Notes: a model not told the origin generated them from the letters alone. A stretch of DNA of 64,000 nt from Bacillus sp. AFS006103 (GCA_002559145.1 NTXX01000001.1:62001-126000), one strand, 5' to 3'; shown: positions 46,403 through 58,100, counted from the stretch's first letter. Program-made: numbers and translations.

Positions 46403-47768
46403 AAATGGCAGTTTCTTCTTCAATAAATAATTCTGATTTTGTTACTGAATCCTCTAAAACCTTAACAAATTGTCCTTCGTTGTATGGGTAGCCCGCTTTG
46501 GTAATCTTAACTTTAACAATTTTACCAATCAAATCTTCAGCCCCTGAGAAAACAACTTTCATGTAGTTATCCGTGTATCCCATCAATAATCCGGAATTCG
46601 CTTCTTCATTTGAGACCTCTTCAGGAATCACTTCTAAGACATCACCTTCAAATCGGGAAGCATATTCCTTAGCTAATTGATCAGAAAGGGAAATGAGGCG
46701 ATGTACTCGATCATTTTTAACTTCCTCATCGACCTGATCTTCCATACGAGCGGCTGGTGTTCCAGTACGCTTTGAATACGGGAATACGTGAAGTTCAGAA
46801 AATTTATGGTCATTAATGAAATTATAGGTTTCCATAAACTCTTCCTCCGTCTCACCAGGGAAACCAACAATTACATCGGAGGTAACGGCAAGGCCAGGAA
46901 GAACTTCTTTTAGTCGCTCCAATCTTTCACCAAAGAACTCCATCGTATATTTTCGACGCATTCTTTTTAGAACAGAATTAGAACCCGATTGCAACGGAAT
47001 ATGCAAATGTCGAACGACAATCGGAGAATGTTTAATTACTTCGATCACTTCATCCGTAATTTGACTCGCTTCAATCGATGAAATTCGCAAACGTTTTAGC
47101 CCTTTGACTGCTTCCAAGTCACGAAGTAATTGAGCAAGATTATAATCCTTCATGTCTTCTCCGTATCCGCCTGTATGAATACCAGTCAAGACAATTTCCT
47201 GGTAACCCGCATCAACCAATTGCTGTGCTTGACGAATAACTTCTTTCGGATCTCGTGATCTCATTAACCCGCGAGCCCAGGGAATAATACAGAAGGTACA
47301 AAAATTGTTACAACCTTCTTGGATCTTTAGTGAAGCACGAGTTCGGTCCGTAAAGGATGGGACATCAAGTTCTTCATAGATGCGGCTTTTCATGATATTA
47401 CCGACACCGTTAATTGGCTGGCGCTCAAGCTTATATTGCTCAATATAATCAAGCATTTTAATCCTGTCCTGGGTTCCGACCACAACGTCGACACCAGGGA
47501 TAGCCATAATTTCAGCAGGTGAGGTTTGTGCATAACAACCTGTTACACAAATAACCGCATCAGGATTTTTCCTGACAGCCCGTCGAATGACCTGTCGGCT
47601 TTTTTTATCGCCTGTATTAGTAACGGTACATGTATTAATAATATAAACGTCCGAAATTGATTCAAAATCAACTCGTTCGTAACCTTCTTGTTTAAATAAC
47701 TGCCAAATAGCTTCAGTTTCATAGTGATTAACTTTGCATCCTAATGTATGAAACGCAACTGTTGCCAT
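46401..47768 (-). CDS. mtaB: tRNA t6A37 methylthiotransferase MtaB
   Basis: This 455-residue radical-SAM enzyme converts t6A to ms2t6A at position 37 of ANN-decoding tRNAs. The N-terminal UPF0004 domain supplies the second [4Fe-4S] cluster (C11, C47, C78). The radical-SAM cluster is C153-x3-C157-x2-C160, and a TRAM RNA-binding domain ends the protein. It follows rsmE by seven bases, so rsmE-mtaB is one unit, as in B. subtilis yqeU-yqeV. Confidence 0.96.
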   Translation of the reverse strand: MATVAFHTLGCKVNHYETEAIWQLFKQEGYERVDFESISDVYIINTCTVTNTGDKKSRQVIRRAVRKNPDAVICVTGCYAQTSPAEIMAIPGVDVVVGTQDRIKMLDYIEQYKLERQPINGVGNIMKSRIYEELDVPSFTDRTRASLKIQEGCNNFCTFCIIPWARGLMRSRDPKEVIRQAQQLVDAGYQEIVLTGIHTGGYGEDMKDYNLAQLLRDLEAVKGLKRLRISSIEASQITDEVIEVIKHSPIVVRHLHIPLQSGSNSVLKRMRRKYTMEFFGERLERLKEVLPGLAVTSDVIVGFPGETEEEFMETYNFINDHKFSELHVFPYSKRTGTPAARMEDQVDEEVKNDRVHRLISLSDQLAKEYASRFEGDVLEVIPEEVSNEEANSGLLMGYTDNYMKVVFSGAEDLIGKIVKVKITKAGYPYNEGQFVKVLEDSVTKSELFIEEETAI

Positions 47769-47775
47769 TATTTGT

Positions 47776-48525
47776 TCACCTCATTAATTCAAAATGATAG
47801 GAAATTGCTGCGAGTGTATATAAAGGGGCAGTTTCCGTTCGTAATATTCTAGGGCCTAACCCGCAAATTGAAAAATCATTATCCCTTAATTGTTCTACTT
47901 CTGAATCGGTTAAGCCACCTTCTGGTCCAAATACCAAAAGAAGTGAATCACCTTTGTTCATTTTTTTAAGCGTAGCAGCAAAAACGGAAGTTTCACCATT
48001 CCGACTCTCTTCTTCAAAAGCAACTAATTTATAATCATAATCCTTGCTCATAGAAATCAATTCTTTAAAGCTAATTGCACTAAAAACTTCTGGCAAGAAT
48101 GCACGGTGGGATTGCTCTGCAGCTTCTTTAGCTATTTTTTGCCATCGATCTATTTTTTTCGAAGCTTTCTTTTCATCCCATTTTACAACTGAACGAGCCG
48201 CTGAGAATGGGAGAAACCGATGTGCACCAAGTTCTGTGCCTTTTTGAATAATCCACTCTAGCTTGTCCCCCTTGGGCAGTCCGCTTGCAATCGTAATTGA
48301 AATGGGAAGCTCAGAGACAGTTTCCTTCCATTGTACAACGTCTGCAACAACACTGGTATCGGTAATTTCTGCAAGGACACACACAGCTTGCTTCCCTTCT
48401 TGGTCAACACAAATAATTTGATCACCAAGTTGCATACGCATAACCTTGACGATATGATGCCGGTCCTCTTCATCAATCAAAAAACGATTACCATTTGCTC
48501 GTTGTTTAACAAAGTATCGTTGCAC
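47776..48525 (-). CDS. rsmE: 16S rRNA (uracil1498-N3)-methyltransferase RsmE
   Basis: This 249-residue SPOUT-class enzyme methylates U1498 in 16S rRNA. The N-terminal PUA-like domain begins VQRYFVKQRANG; the C-terminal knot holds FGPEGGLTDSEVE and LGPRILRTETAPLY. GTG at 48525 is preferred, with GAGGGTG upstream, because B. subtilis RsmE starts MQRYF; an upstream in-frame ATG would add eight unusual residues. It lies between prmA and mtaB. Confidence 0.94.
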   Translation of the reverse strand: MQRYFVKQRANGNRFLIDEEDRHHIVKVMRMQLGDQIICVDQEGKQAVCVLAEITDTSVVADVVQWKETVSELPISITIASGLPKGDKLEWIIQKGTELGAHRFLPFSAARSVVKWDEKKASKKIDRWQKIAKEAAEQSHRAFLPEVFSAISFKELISMSKDYDYKLVAFEEESRNGETSVFAATLKKMNKGDSLLLVFGPEGGLTDSEVEQLRDNDFSICGLGPRILRTETAPLYTLAAISYHFELMR

Positions 48526-48595
48526 ACTTCTTGCACCCTCTCTAAACATACACGTTTTATTTTACTAAAAAAAATCTTGATTTAAAAGTATGGCA

Positions 48596-48625
48596 TGAAA
48601 AAAAGGGGTTATCTCCCCTTTATTC
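48596..48625 (-). terminator. Intrinsic terminator downstream of prmA
   Basis: The stem AAAGGGG/CCCCTTT with loop AGATAA followed by T residues lies between prmA and rsmE. It ends the heat-shock-linked unit or allows partial readthrough into rsmE. Confidence 0.8.
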
Positions 48626-48630
48626 CACCA

Positions 48631-49572
48631 TTATAACCTTTTTGCAATAATCGCAACCCAATCTTCCATCAAAATCGTTTCAATGATCTCAAATCCGGCT
48701 GCTACCAATGAATCTTTAACTTGATCTTTTTTCTGCTTGATAATTCCTGAGGTAATAAAAGACCCGCCAGGTTTAACAACCTTGGCCGCATCCTCAGTAA
48801 ACCGTAGAATAACTTCTGCTAGAATATTAGCAACAACGACATCGGCTGAATTTTCTTCAACGCCATCGAGCAAATTATTTTGTGCTGTTGTTGCACGATC
48901 ACTCACTTTATTGAGTTTAAGGTTCACTCTTGCAGTTGTGACTGCCACCTCATCAAGGTCAAAGGCACGAACATCTTCGGCACCCAGCATGGCTGCTGCA
49001 ATACTTAAAACCCCTGAGCCTGTTCCAACATCAATAACCCGGTCACCAGGACGAATCGTTCTCTCAAGTGCTTGAATACATAGAACAGTTGTCGGATGTG
49101 TTCCAGTTCCGAATGCCATTCCAGGATCTAATTCTATAATTAGTTCATCACTGCTGACCGGAGTATAAATCTCCCAAGTCGGAACAATGGTAAACTTTTC
49201 AGAAATTTTCACGGGATGATAATATTTCTTCCAGGCAGTTGCCCATTCTTCTTCATTAACTTCACTAATCGTTACATGATTTTTACCGATATCGATATTG
49301 TGAATAATTAAATTACTAATCGACTCTTTAATGGCATCAACGGTTTCGCCTAAAAAGCTGTTAACCGGAAGGTACGCTTTTAATAGTACGCCTTCTTCTG
49401 GATAATCATCGGGATTGAGTTGATAGATTTCACCAAATTGATCTTCTCTTTCTTTTGTCAGTTCAAATGGATCTTCAATGACTACACCGCTCGCCCCAGC
49501 TTCATGCAAAATATGAGAAATAGGTTCAATCGCCTCATTTGTTGTGTGAATACTGATTTCGGACCATTTCAC
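48631..49572 (-). CDS. prmA: Ribosomal protein L11 methyltransferase PrmA
   Basis: This 313-residue SAM-dependent enzyme trimethylates L11. The N-terminal substrate domain begins [14 protein letters not shown]; the catalytic domain has the SAM motif [15 protein letters not shown], then DLDEVAV and the catalytic [13 protein letters not shown] at 49572, nine bases after GGAG, matches the family start, while TTG five codons upstream does not. It lies 18 bases after dnaJ, as in B. subtilis. Confidence 0.95.
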   Translation of the reverse strand: MKWSEISIHTTNEAIEPISHILHEAGASGVVIEDPFELTKEREDQFGEIYQLNPDDYPEEGVLLKAYLPVNSFLGETVDAIKESISNLIIHNIDIGKNHVTISEVNEEEWATAWKKYYHPVKISEKFTIVPTWEIYTPVSSDELIIELDPGMAFGTGTHPTTVLCIQALERTIRPGDRVIDVGTGSGVLSIAAAMLGAEDVRAFDLDEVAVTTARVNLKLNKVSDRATTAQNNLLDGVEENSADVVVANILAEVILRFTEDAAKVVKPGGSFITSGIIKQKKDQVKDSLVAAGFEIIETILMEDWVAIIAKRL

Positions 49573-49590
49573 ATCTACCAACTCCAATCC

Positions 49591-50724
49591 TTACTCGCTT
49601 TTAAAGGCTCGTTTTACTTTTGAGAAAAAACTTTCTTCGTGTTCACCAATCGGAGAAGTGCCGCTAAGCTCTGCGAATTCTTTTAAAAGCTGCTTTTGCT
49701 TTTCCGAAAGTTTTGTTGGAGTAATAATTCGAACGAGAATATATTGATCTCCAACACCGTATCCACGCACGTTAGGAACACCTTTTCCTTTTAATCGGAA
49801 TTTTTTCCCCGTTTGCGTCCCTGCAGGAATTTTTAACTTTACCTTCCCGTGCAGAGTAGGTACCTCGATTTCAGCTCCCAAGGATGCTTGAACAAAAGTG
49901 ATTGGCATTTCACAATAAATATCATCGCCATCTCTTTCGAAAAACTCATGCTGTCTAACATGGAAAACAACATAGAGGTCCCCGGCCGGTCCTCCATTAA
50001 ACCCAGCTTCACCTTGTCCTGACATGCGAAGCTGCTGTCCATCATCAATACCGGCAGGGATTTTAACATGAATTTTCTTGCGCTTTTGAACTTTTCCTTT
50101 ACCACCGCAAGTTGAACATTTATGTTTAATTTCTTTACCGGTACCATTACAGTGATTACAAGTACGACGATTAACAATTCTACCGAATGGGGTATTTTGC
50201 TCCACATTTAACTGCCCTGTTCCCTGACAGTGCTGACAAGTTTCTGGTTTAGTTCCAGGCTTTGCCCCAGAGCCACTACATGTATCACAAGTTTCTTCAC
50301 GCGGTATTTCAATATCTGTTTCTTTTCCAAATGCTGCTTCTTCAAAAGAAACGGTCATCGTATACTGGAGGTCTGCCCCTTGTCTTGGTGCGTTTGGATC
50401 ACGTCTTCTTCCGCCTCCACCACCGCCAAAAAAGGTATTAAAGATATCTTCAAACCCGCCACCAAAGCCGCCGCCGAAATCTCCGCTGCCGCCAAAGCCC
50501 TGGTTTGGATCCGTATGACCAAATTGATCATAATGCGCCTTTTTCTGATCATCGCTCAATATTTCGTAAGCTTCCGTTATTTCCTTAAATTTATCAGCCG
50601 CATTTGCTTCTTTATTAATATCTGGATGATATTTTTTTGAAAGCTTGCGATAAGCCTTTTTTACTTCATCCTTTGAAGCACTTTTACTAATCCCAAGTAC
50701 TTCATAGTAATCCCGTTTACTCAT
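49591..50724 (-). CDS. dnaJ: Chaperone DnaJ
   Basis: This 377-residue co-chaperone stimulates DnaK ATPase and holds unfolded clients. It has a J domain (residues 5-70) with the HPD triad (KKYHPDINK), a Gly/Phe-rich linker (about 78-115), four CxxCxGxG zinc repeats ([32 protein letters not shown]) and the C-terminal peptide-binding domain. It is the last chaperone of hrcA-grpE-dnaK-dnaJ, after an internal terminator that may lower its level. Confidence 0.98.
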   Translation of the reverse strand: MSKRDYYEVLGISKSASKDEVKKAYRKLSKKYHPDINKEANAADKFKEITEAYEILSDDQKKAHYDQFGHTDPNQGFGGSGDFGGGFGGGFEDIFNTFFGGGGGGRRRDPNAPRQGADLQYTMTVSFEEAAFGKETDIEIPREETCDTCSGSGAKPGTKPETCQHCQGTGQLNVEQNTPFGRIVNRRTCNHCNGTGKEIKHKCSTCGGKGKVQKRKKIHVKIPAGIDDGQQLRMSGQGEAGFNGGPAGDLYVVFHVRQHEFFERDGDDIYCEMPITFVQASLGAEIEVPTLHGKVKLKIPAGTQTGKKFRLKGKGVPNVRGYGVGDQYILVRIITPTKLSEKQKQLLKEFAELSGTSPIGEHEESFFSKVKRAFKSE

Positions 50725-50785
50725 GATTACCCACTCCCGAATCTGTCACATAAAGACTATTCTATCATTTATAACAATGTTATTG

Positions 50786-50830
50786 CAATAAAAAAGTCAA
50801 AGCCCATCGATCTGACTTTGACTTTTTTCT
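50786..50830 (-). terminator. Terminator between dnaK and dnaJ
   Basis: The stem AAAAAGTCAAAG/CTTTGACTTTTT with a 13-base loop is followed by T residues on the minus strand. Readthrough is expected since dnaJ has no obvious promoter of its own. Confidence 0.78.
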
Positions 50831-50845
50831 GAGCTGTAATAACTC

Positions 50846-52678
50846 TTATTTATCTTCTTTTACTTCTTCAAATTCTGCATCGACAACATCATCTTTACCC
50901 GCAGTATTTCCAGCCTCAGGTCCTCCCTGTTGTGCTTGCTGCGCAGCTGCCGCTTGTTCATAAAGTTTAACGGTTAAAGCTTGAACAATTTCCTGTAAAG
51001 CATCCTTTTTCGCACGGATTTCATCCAGGTCATTTTTCTCAATTGCGGCTTTTAACGCATCTTTTGCTTCATTAGCATTGGCTACTTCGCCTGCATCAAC
51101 CTTACCTTCAAGGTCTTTTAAGGTTTTTTCTGTTGTAAAGACAAGTTGGTCTGCTTCATTACGAAGTTCCACTTCTTCTTTGCGAAGTTTATCAGCATCA
51201 GCATTTTCTTCTGCTTCACGGACCATTTGTTGAATTTCTTCATCTGATAATCCTGTTGAGGATTTGATGGTAATTTGTTGTTCTTTATTTGTACCAAGAT
51301 CTTTAGCACGAACATTTACGATACCATTCTTATCAATATCAAAGTTAACTTCAATTTGTGGAATTCCACGTGGAGCTGGTGGAATATCTGATAATTGGAA
51401 GCGTCCTAGTGTCTTATTATTAGCCGCCATTGGACGTTCCCCTTGAAGAACATGAATATCAACGGCAGTTTGATTGTCAGCAGCTGTTGAGAATACTTGT
51501 GACTTAGATGTAGGGATGGTTGTATTACGATCAATTAACTTCGTAAATACGCCGCCCATTGTTTCAATACCAAGGGATAATGGGGTAACATCAAGCAATA
51601 CAACGTCTTTAACATCCCCAGTAATAACTCCACCTTGAATAGCAGCACCCATTGCTACAACCTCATCAGGGTTAACCCCACGATGCGGCTCTTGTCCAGT
51701 CGCTTTTTTAATGGCTTCTTGTACAGCGGGAATACGTGTTGATCCACCGACAAGGATAACTTTATCAATTTCTTTAGGTGTTAAACCTGCATCGTTTAAT
51801 GCTTGGCGAGTTGGACCCATCGTCCGCTCAACAAGATGCGCAGATATTTCATCAAACTTAGCTCTAGTCATCGTAACTTCCAAGTGAAGCGGACCCGCAG
51901 CACCGGCAGTGATAAATGGTAATGAAATTTGTGTTGAGGTTACACCGGATAAATCCTTTTTCGCTTTTTCAGCCGCATCTTTTAAGCGTTGTAACGCCAT
52001 TTTATCTTGCGCAAGGTCAATCCCGTTTTCTTTTTTGAATTGGTCTACAAGGTAATCAATGACGACTTGGTCAAAGTCATCCCCGCCTAGACGATTATCA
52101 CCAGCTGTTGATTTAACTTGGAACACACCGTCGCCTAATTCAAGAATCGAAACGTCAAATGTTCCACCGCCAAGGTCATAAACAAGAATGGTTTGATCTT
52201 CATCGGTCTTATCTAATCCATAAGCAAGCGCTGCAGCAGTTGGTTCGTTGATGATACGCTCAACTTCTAAACCAGCAATCTTACCTGCATCCTTTGTTGC
52301 TTGACGCTCAGCATCATTAAAGTATGCTGGTACGGTAATTACTGCCTTTGTAACTGGTTCACCTAAATAATCTTCTGCATAAGATTTTAGATATTGAAGA
52401 ATAATTGCAGATAATTCTTGTGGTGTATACTCTTTGCCTTCAATATCCACTTTGTAATTTGTGCCCATATGACGTTTAATAGACATGATTGTATTTGGGT
52501 TTGTGATTGCTTGACGTTTAGCTACTTCTCCAACTTGGCGTTCCCCATTTTTAAACGCGATCACGGAAGGAGCTGTACGATTGCCTTCTGGATTTGGAAT
52601 AACTTTTGGTTCTCCGCCTTCAAGGACAGCAACACAAGAGTTGGTTGTACCAAGGTCAATACCGATAATTTTACTCAT
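50846..52678 (-). CDS. dnaK: Chaperone DnaK (Hsp70)
   Basis: This 610-residue ATP-driven chaperone has an N-terminal actin-like ATPase ([39 protein letters not shown]), a substrate-binding domain from about residue 365 and a helical lid with a disordered, Gln/Ala-rich end. It works with DnaJ and GrpE. It is somewhat shorter than E. coli DnaK, as in other Gram-positives. GGAGG precedes the ATG, 28 bases after grpE. Confidence 0.98.
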   Translation of the reverse strand: MSKIIGIDLGTTNSCVAVLEGGEPKVIPNPEGNRTAPSVIAFKNGERQVGEVAKRQAITNPNTIMSIKRHMGTNYKVDIEGKEYTPQELSAIILQYLKSYAEDYLGEPVTKAVITVPAYFNDAERQATKDAGKIAGLEVERIINEPTAAALAYGLDKTDEDQTILVYDLGGGTFDVSILELGDGVFQVKSTAGDNRLGGDDFDQVVIDYLVDQFKKENGIDLAQDKMALQRLKDAAEKAKKDLSGVTSTQISLPFITAGAAGPLHLEVTMTRAKFDEISAHLVERTMGPTRQALNDAGLTPKEIDKVILVGGSTRIPAVQEAIKKATGQEPHRGVNPDEVVAMGAAIQGGVITGDVKDVVLLDVTPLSLGIETMGGVFTKLIDRNTTIPTSKSQVFSTAADNQTAVDIHVLQGERPMAANNKTLGRFQLSDIPPAPRGIPQIEVNFDIDKNGIVNVRAKDLGTNKEQQITIKSSTGLSDEEIQQMVREAEENADADKLRKEEVELRNEADQLVFTTEKTLKDLEGKVDAGEVANANEAKDALKAAIEKNDLDEIRAKKDALQEIVQALTVKLYEQAAAAQQAQQGGPEAGNTAGKDDVVDAEFEEVKEDK

Positions 52679-52706
52679 TTCCTTTTCCTCCTAAAAATAT
52701 GTAATC

Positions 52707-53315
52707 TTATTGATTTACTTTTACCATTGCTGGACGAATGACACGGTCCTTTAACAAATATCCTTTTTGGAATTCATCCGTTACAATATTAGAGCCATAG
52801 TTCTCGTCCTCACCCTGCATAACGGCTTGATGGAGATGCGGGTCAAATTCCTTACCTACCGATTCAATTACTTCAACACCTTCATTTTTCAAGGCATCTA
52901 GCAAACTGCGGTAAACCATGTCCATTCCTTGAAGAAGTGTCTTGGTTTGTTCATTATCTGCTTCAACTTTCATGGCTCTTTCAAAATTGTCGATTGCAGG
53001 TAGTAAATCTGTAATTAGGTTTTGTGCTCTATATTTTTGGCTCGCCTCTAGATCAATTCTAGTGCGTCTCCGGAAATTATCAAAATCAGCTTGGAGTCGG
53101 AGATATCGATTATCTGCTTCCTCTAATTTCCCCTTCAGCAATTGAAGTTCTTGTTCCTTAACATCAACTGGAAAGTCATCAGTTTGTTCAGTTGTTCCAC
53201 CCTCTTCAAAAACAGTCTCAACCGTTTTTTCATCGGTAAGTTCAACATTAACAGTATTTTCGATATCAACTTCTTCATTTATCGTGTTATTATTCTCATT
53301 TGTCAACTTACTCAC
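52707..53315 (-). CDS. grpE: Nucleotide exchange factor GrpE
   Basis: This 202-residue protein releases ADP from DnaK. An acidic disordered N-terminus (about 1-55) leads into a long coiled coil ([20 protein letters not shown]), then the GrpE family core [14 protein letters not shown] segment [20 protein letters not shown] and the small beta domain. It lies between hrcA and dnaK in the CIRCE-regulated operon, with a 120-base gap after hrcA. Confidence 0.97.
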   Translation of the reverse strand: MSKLTNENNNTINEEVDIENTVNVELTDEKTVETVFEEGGTTEQTDDFPVDVKEQELQLLKGKLEEADNRYLRLQADFDNFRRRTRIDLEASQKYRAQNLITDLLPAIDNFERAMKVEADNEQTKTLLQGMDMVYRSLLDALKNEGVEVIESVGKEFDPHLHQAVMQGEDENYGSNIVTDEFQKGYLLKDRVIRPAMVKVNQ

Positions 53316-53435
53316 CTCCCTTAAAGCATTTACCCATTTAAGTAATATATTTTCATGGAAAAGGGGGTGAAATGAAAGGGTATTTCACCCACGTGAAATT
53401 TACCCTAATTTCACCCTTACTCAATATTTCCAGTG

Positions 53436-54470
53436 CTATTTATTTTGATACAACTTTGTTAAAACTGATGTTAAATCCTTACTAAGAAATTGCAATAAGC
53501 TAATGACTCGAGAATATTCCATTCGTGTCGGACCTAGGATGGCAATCGTTCCTAAATTTTCAACCCCTGCTGAATAGGTAGCAGTGATTAGGCTGCAATT
53601 ATCCATCACACTATTGTTATTCTCTCTGCCAATTTTGACGTGAATGCCTGCTGAATCATTTCTGATTAAATTATATATCCACTCTTCCTGGTCAATCAGT
53701 GTTAAAAGGCTGCGAAGCTTTGCAACATCATGAAACTCTGGCTGACTTAACATATTCGTTTTTCCGCCAAAGAAAAGTTTTTCATTAATTGGCATTTTTA
53801 ATGAATCAGCAACGGTATGCAGCATTAAATCATAATTATGAATATGCTGCCTTAAGAGCATCGCCACTTCTTTATAAATTTTATCATTTAGGTCTTCAAG
53901 CGGAACTCCTGCCAAACGCTCATTCAGGATATTGACTGTTTTTTCTAAGTCACTTGCATCCACCGAAGGCGGTAAGGAAAAGGTCCTATTTTCAACATGT
54001 CCTGTGTCTGTTACAAAAATAGCCACAGCGGTCTCTTTGTTCAACGGGATAATTTGAATTCTTTTCAACTTATTAATACTAACGGCCGGACCAAGGACAA
54101 TCGATGTGTAATTGGTTAGTTCCGATAATATTTTGGCTGATCTTTGAATAATTTTTTCAAACTCAAAAATTTTCTCCGCAAAAATCGACTGAATAATGGT
54201 TACATCATGTTGATTTAACACTTGTGGAGACAGGAGATGGTCAACATAATACCGATAACCTTTTTCCGATGGGACACGCCCTGAAGAGGTATGTGTCTTT
54301 TCAATATACCCCAAATCTTCTAGGTCGGACATTTCATTGCGAATCGTTGCCGAACTAAAAGAGATTTCCTCTTTTTTCGACAAGCTTCTTGAGCCGACTG
54401 GTTGGGCAGATCGAATAAAGTCATCAACAATAACTTGAAGAATTAACAATTGACGATCTGATAACAACAT
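53436..54470 (-). CDS. hrcA: Heat-inducible transcription repressor HrcA
   Basis: This 344-residue repressor binds CIRCE and needs GroEL for activity. The N-terminal winged helix (residues 1-75, [20 protein letters not shown]) is followed by a GAF-like domain and an insert. It represses its own operon and normally groESL. It begins [20 protein letters not shown] and is directly downstream of a perfect CIRCE. Confidence 0.97.
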   Translation of the reverse strand: MLLSDRQLLILQVIVDDFIRSAQPVGSRSLSKKEEISFSSATIRNEMSDLEDLGYIEKTHTSSGRVPSEKGYRYYVDHLLSPQVLNQHDVTIIQSIFAEKIFEFEKIIQRSAKILSELTNYTSIVLGPAVSINKLKRIQIIPLNKETAVAIFVTDTGHVENRTFSLPPSVDASDLEKTVNILNERLAGVPLEDLNDKIYKEVAMLLRQHIHNYDLMLHTVADSLKMPINEKLFFGGKTNMLSQPEFHDVAKLRSLLTLIDQEEWIYNLIRNDSAGIHVKIGRENNNSVMDNCSLITATYSAGVENLGTIAILGPTRMEYSRVISLLQFLSKDLTSVLTKLYQNK

Positions 54471-54482
54471 TCATCACCTCTG

Positions 54483-54509
54483 TTAGCACTCCTAGTTACC
54501 GAGTGCTAA
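54483..54509 (-). promoter_or_regulatory. CIRCE operator of the hrcA operon
   Basis: TTAGCACTC (54483-54491), nine bases and GAGTGCTAA (54501-54509) form a perfect CIRCE inverted repeat. It lies 13 bases upstream of the hrcA ATG, in the predicted 5' untranslated region. Confidence 0.97.
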
Positions 54510-54521
54510 TTATACTAATAA

Positions 54522-54549
54522 ATTATCAAATAAAGGGGGATGGTGTCAA
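54522..54549 (-). promoter_or_regulatory. SigA promoter of the hrcA operon
   Basis: On the minus strand TTGACA (54544-54549), a 16-base spacer and GATAAT (54522-54527) lie just upstream of CIRCE, so transcription would start at or near the operator. Confidence 0.75.
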
Positions 54550-54567
54550 TCAAAAAGCAAATCACTT

Positions 54568-55701
54568 TTATCTTAAAAATGCCTGAAAAACTTCATTTCC
54601 TAGCAGTCGGCCCTTTTTTGTTAAAAATATATGATTTTTTTCCACCTCTAACCACTGTTTATTAGTTAATTCTGCAATCTCCCGCTGAAATAACTGTTGT
54701 GGATCAACGGCAAACTTTCCCATAAAATGCGGGACTGATACCCCTCGGGTTTTACGCAATCCTAGGAACATTTCTTCTTCCATTTGTTCAACCTTAGTGG
54801 TCTGATGTTCATCAATAACTGGGAGTTCCCCACTAATAATTTGGTCCATATATCTTTTTAATGGGCCAGTATTTGATCGTCTAACCCCATTCAAGTAACT
54901 ATGGGCTCCAGCACCGAACCCATAATAGGATTCGTTGTTCCAATAGGTTAGGTTATGCCTGCTTTCAAAACCGGGTTTTGAAAAATTACTAATTTCATAT
55001 TGACTGAATCCGTGTTTTTCCATTTCCTCCATTAATAATTCGTACATAGCTGCTTCCACATCCTCACCAGGAGTAGGCAGCTTTCCTTTTTTCAAGAGGT
55101 TATAAAAGACAGTTTTTGGTTCAATAATTAAGGAATAGGCTGAATAATGTGTAATGTCAAGGGAAAAAGCCTCAGTTAATGACTCTTTAAAATCTCTAAT
55201 CGTTTGCGTTGGTAAACTAAAGATGAGATCGATACTAATGTTTTCGAACCCGATTTTTTTTGCGTTATCAATGGTTTGATAAACATCTTTCGCTTTGTGA
55301 ACACGGCCAATTTTTTTTAGTAATTCCTCGTTAAAAGTTTGCACACCTAGACTCAGACGATTTACACCCGCATCTTTTAATATTTCTAATTTTTCCTTCG
55401 TTAAATCACCTGGATTGGCTTCAAAGGTAAATTCCATCGTCTCACTTTTCGGCAGGTTTCTGTTAATGCTATCGCAAAAACGATAGAGTTGCTGCTCATT
55501 TAACGATGTCGGGGTACCTCCTCCAACAAAAATTGTTTCCAGATTACCTGCGGGAAACTGGTTAACTGTCATTTGAATTTCTTGATCAAGCGCTTTTAAA
55601 TACTCATCTACCGGCTGACCCTTTAGAAATACTTTATTAAAATCACAATAATGGCAAATATGCTCACAAAAAGGGATATGGAGATAGGCCGATTTAATCA
55701 T
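54568..55701 (-). CDS. hemW: Radical SAM haem chaperone HemW
   Basis: This 377-residue protein is of the HemW/HemN-like group, annotated formerly as coproporphyrinogen oxidase but now seen as a haem-trafficking protein. The radical-SAM cluster is C12-x3-C16-x2-C19 (FCEHICHYC), followed by VGGGTPTSL and the HemN C-terminal domain. It lacks the longer N-terminus of true HemN. ATG at 55701 follows GAGGAAGTG; an in-frame ATG ten codons upstream is less likely. It lies between lepA and hrcA. Confidence 0.92.
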   Translation of the reverse strand: MIKSAYLHIPFCEHICHYCDFNKVFLKGQPVDEYLKALDQEIQMTVNQFPAGNLETIFVGGGTPTSLNEQQLYRFCDSINRNLPKSETMEFTFEANPGDLTKEKLEILKDAGVNRLSLGVQTFNEELLKKIGRVHKAKDVYQTIDNAKKIGFENISIDLIFSLPTQTIRDFKESLTEAFSLDITHYSAYSLIIEPKTVFYNLLKKGKLPTPGEDVEAAMYELLMEEMEKHGFSQYEISNFSKPGFESRHNLTYWNNESYYGFGAGAHSYLNGVRRSNTGPLKRYMDQIISGELPVIDEHQTTKVEQMEEEMFLGLRKTRGVSVPHFMGKFAVDPQQLFQREIAELTNKQWLEVEKNHIFLTKKGRLLGNEVFQAFLR

Positions 55702-55727
55702 TTCTATCACTTCCTCGATAAAATGTA

Positions 55728-55776
55728 ACAAAAGGAGGTTAGAATTCGCCCGATAATGGCTTGTCCTAACCTCCCG
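55728..55776 (-). terminator. Intrinsic terminator of lepA
   Basis: The stem GGGAGGTTAG/CTAACCTCC with a long loop followed by TTTTGTT lies between lepA and hemW. Its 3' side overlaps the leader of hemW. Confidence 0.72.
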
Positions 55777-55781
55777 CTAGT

Positions 55782-57617
55782 TTATTTTTTTGTATTGGAA
55801 TCGTCCATTTTTAAGACAGCCATAAATGCTTCTTGTGGTACTTCAACGGATCCAACCTGTTTCATCCGCTTCTTACCTTCTTTTTGTTTTTCTAACAATT
55901 TGCGTTTACGGGAAATATCTCCACCATAACATTTGGCTAATACGTTTTTACGCATGGCTTTAATTGTGGAACGAGCGACAATTTTTTGACCAATTGCTGC
56001 CTGAATCGGAACCTCGAACTGTTGTCTTGGAATAAGTTCCTTCAGCTTTTCAACAATAATTTTTCCGCGCTCATAGGCAAAATCATTATGAACGATAAAG
56101 CTTAAAGCATCCACTTTTTCAGCATTTAGTAATATATCCATTTTGACCAACTTGGATGGTTTATAACCTATAAGCTCGTAATCAAAGGAAGCATAACCTC
56201 TTGTACTCGATTTCAATTGATCAAAGAAATCATAGACAATTTCCGCTAATGGCATCTCATAAATGATACTTACCCGATTTTCAGCCAGGTATTCCATCGT
56301 TACGAAAATCCCTCGTTTGAGTTGGCATAGTTCCATAATTGTACCAACATAATCATTTGGAGCCATCATGGTTGCTTTTACATACGGCTCTTCTACGCGT
56401 TCTATTTTTTGCGGGTCTGGTAAATCCGACGGATTATCCACCTTTATTTCAGAACCATCTGTCATGTGAACGTGATAGATAACACTTGGTGCAGTGGTAA
56501 TTAGATCGATCTTGAATTCTCGTTCAATCCGCTCTTGAATGATTTCCATATGAAGCAGTCCTAGAAATCCACAGCGGAAACCGAAACCAAGTGCTTGCGA
56601 TGTTTCAGGTTCAAATTGAAGGGAGGAATCGTTTAACTGCAGCTTTTCAAGCGCTTCACGTAAATCATTAAATTTCGCTGTATCAATTGGATAAAGCCCA
56701 CAATATACCATTGGGTTGAGTTTGCGGTAACCTGGAAGGGCTTCTGTTGCTCCATTTTTCGCATTTGTAATCGTATCACCGACACGGGTGTCGCCAACAT
56801 TTTTAATCGATGCAGATAAAAAGCCAACATCACCAACGGTTAACTCGTTTAACATCGTCGCTTTTGGTGTAAAAACACCTACTTCATTTACTTCAAATTC
56901 TTTCCCGGTAGCCATCATTCTAACTTTGTCGCCGACTTTAACAGTTCCCTCGACAACCCGAATATAGGCAACAACACCTCGATAGGCATCATAAAGTGAA
57001 TCAAATATTAGCGCTTTTAACGGCGCCTCTGGATTTCCAGTGGGTGCAGGGACTTTTTCAACAATTTGTTCAAGGATTTCTTCGATCCCAATACCTGCTT
57101 TAGCTGAAGCTAACACAGCTTCTGAAGCATCCAAGCCGATGATTTCTTCGATTTCGCCGCGTACCCGCTCTGGGTCAGCACTAGGTAAGTCGATTTTATT
57201 GATGACTGGTAAAATTTCAAGATCGTTATCAAGGGCAAGGTAAACGTTCGCTAGTGTCTGTGCTTCAATTCCTTGAGCAGCGTCAACGACTAAAACAGCC
57301 CCTTCACAGGCTGCAAGGCTCCTTGAAACCTCATACGTAAAATCGACGTGTCCAGGTGTATCAATTAAATGGAAAATATATTCTTCTCCATCTTTAGCTT
57401 TGTATTTTAACTGAACGGCATTTAACTTAATGGTAATTCCGCGTTCTCTTTCAAGGTCCATTGAATCCAATAGCTGGTCCTTCATTTCCCGAGAGGTCAA
57501 CGCATTGGTTTTCTCCAAGATACGGTCAGCCAAAGTTGATTTCCCATGATCGATATGGGCAATGATTGAGAAATTTCTAATTTTTGATTGTCGTTTTAGT
57601 CTTTCATTATTGTTCAC
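55782..57617 (-). CDS. lepA: Elongation factor 4 (LepA)
   Basis: This 611-residue ribosome-bound GTPase back-translocates or remodels stalled elongating ribosomes. The G domain has [10 protein letters not shown] near residue 22, DTPGH and NKIDLPSA. Domain II, III and V follow, and the LepA-specific C-terminal domain ends [34 protein letters not shown] precedes the start. It has its own terminator. Confidence 0.98.
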   Translation of the reverse strand: MNNNERLKRQSKIRNFSIIAHIDHGKSTLADRILEKTNALTSREMKDQLLDSMDLERERGITIKLNAVQLKYKAKDGEEYIFHLIDTPGHVDFTYEVSRSLAACEGAVLVVDAAQGIEAQTLANVYLALDNDLEILPVINKIDLPSADPERVRGEIEEIIGLDASEAVLASAKAGIGIEEILEQIVEKVPAPTGNPEAPLKALIFDSLYDAYRGVVAYIRVVEGTVKVGDKVRMMATGKEFEVNEVGVFTPKATMLNELTVGDVGFLSASIKNVGDTRVGDTITNAKNGATEALPGYRKLNPMVYCGLYPIDTAKFNDLREALEKLQLNDSSLQFEPETSQALGFGFRCGFLGLLHMEIIQERIEREFKIDLITTAPSVIYHVHMTDGSEIKVDNPSDLPDPQKIERVEEPYVKATMMAPNDYVGTIMELCQLKRGIFVTMEYLAENRVSIIYEMPLAEIVYDFFDQLKSSTRGYASFDYELIGYKPSKLVKMDILLNAEKVDALSFIVHNDFAYERGKIIVEKLKELIPRQQFEVPIQAAIGQKIVARSTIKAMRKNVLAKCYGGDISRKRKLLEKQKEGKKRMKQVGSVEVPQEAFMAVLKMDDSNTKK

Positions 57618-57720
57618 GGTATTTCACTCCTACTATACTCGCACATATACACTATTTTGAATTATATCAATAGGATTACCAAGATTCAATGAAAACTCTA
57701 ATAAGATTATTTCCTGAAAT

Positions 57721-57750
57721 AAAATAGCGGCACCTAATGGGTGCCACTAC
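57721..57750 (-). terminator. Intrinsic terminator of yqxA
   Basis: The stem TAGTGGCACC/GGTGCCGCTA with loop CATTA is followed by TTTTATTTC on the minus strand. Confidence 0.82.
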
Positions 57751-57755
57751 ACGTT

Positions 57756-58082
57756 TTAATCTGCGATAAGTTCAACTATTTTTTGGGAGACACCTGATAT
57801 CCCATCGGACATCTTCTTTCCCATCGAAGAGAAGAAATTATATGCGCTTATTTCTTCAAGCTTTTTCTTCTTTGCTTCAAGATCATGGCTTGATATATCA
57901 TTGCCCAAAAAGGTTGCACTTAAGTTACTATCCGTTTCATTTAAACTGACGGCATTTTGAAAATTCGGATCATCATAGCCTTTCATTTTATGAATACCGT
58001 CATTAGCTAATTGCATACCTACTAAAACAGAGATTAACATGAGCGCAGCTAGGCATAGGCTTTTTAACATGAACATTTTCAT
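57756..58082 (-). CDS. yqxA: YqxA-like membrane-anchored sporulation-linked protein
   Basis: This 108-residue protein has a single N-terminal signal/anchor (residues 7-26) and a mostly helical extracytoplasmic tail with SDGISGVSQKIVELI at the end. It matches the DUF3679 pattern and B. subtilis YqxA, which follows spoIIP. Function unknown. It is 18 bases after spoIIP and is likely cotranscribed. Confidence 0.82.
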   Translation of the reverse strand: MKMFMLKSLCLAALMLISVLVGMQLANDGIHKMKGYDDPNFQNAVSLNETDSNLSATFLGNDISSHDLEAKKKKLEEISAYNFFSSMGKKMSDGISGVSQKIVELIAD

Positions 58083-58100
58083 AAAAATGCTCCCTTACTT

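Noticed and set aside
52679..52706. A second CIRCE in front of dnaK or dnaJ.
   Set aside because: Looked for and not found; the only perfect CIRCE is upstream of hrcA, as in B. subtilis.
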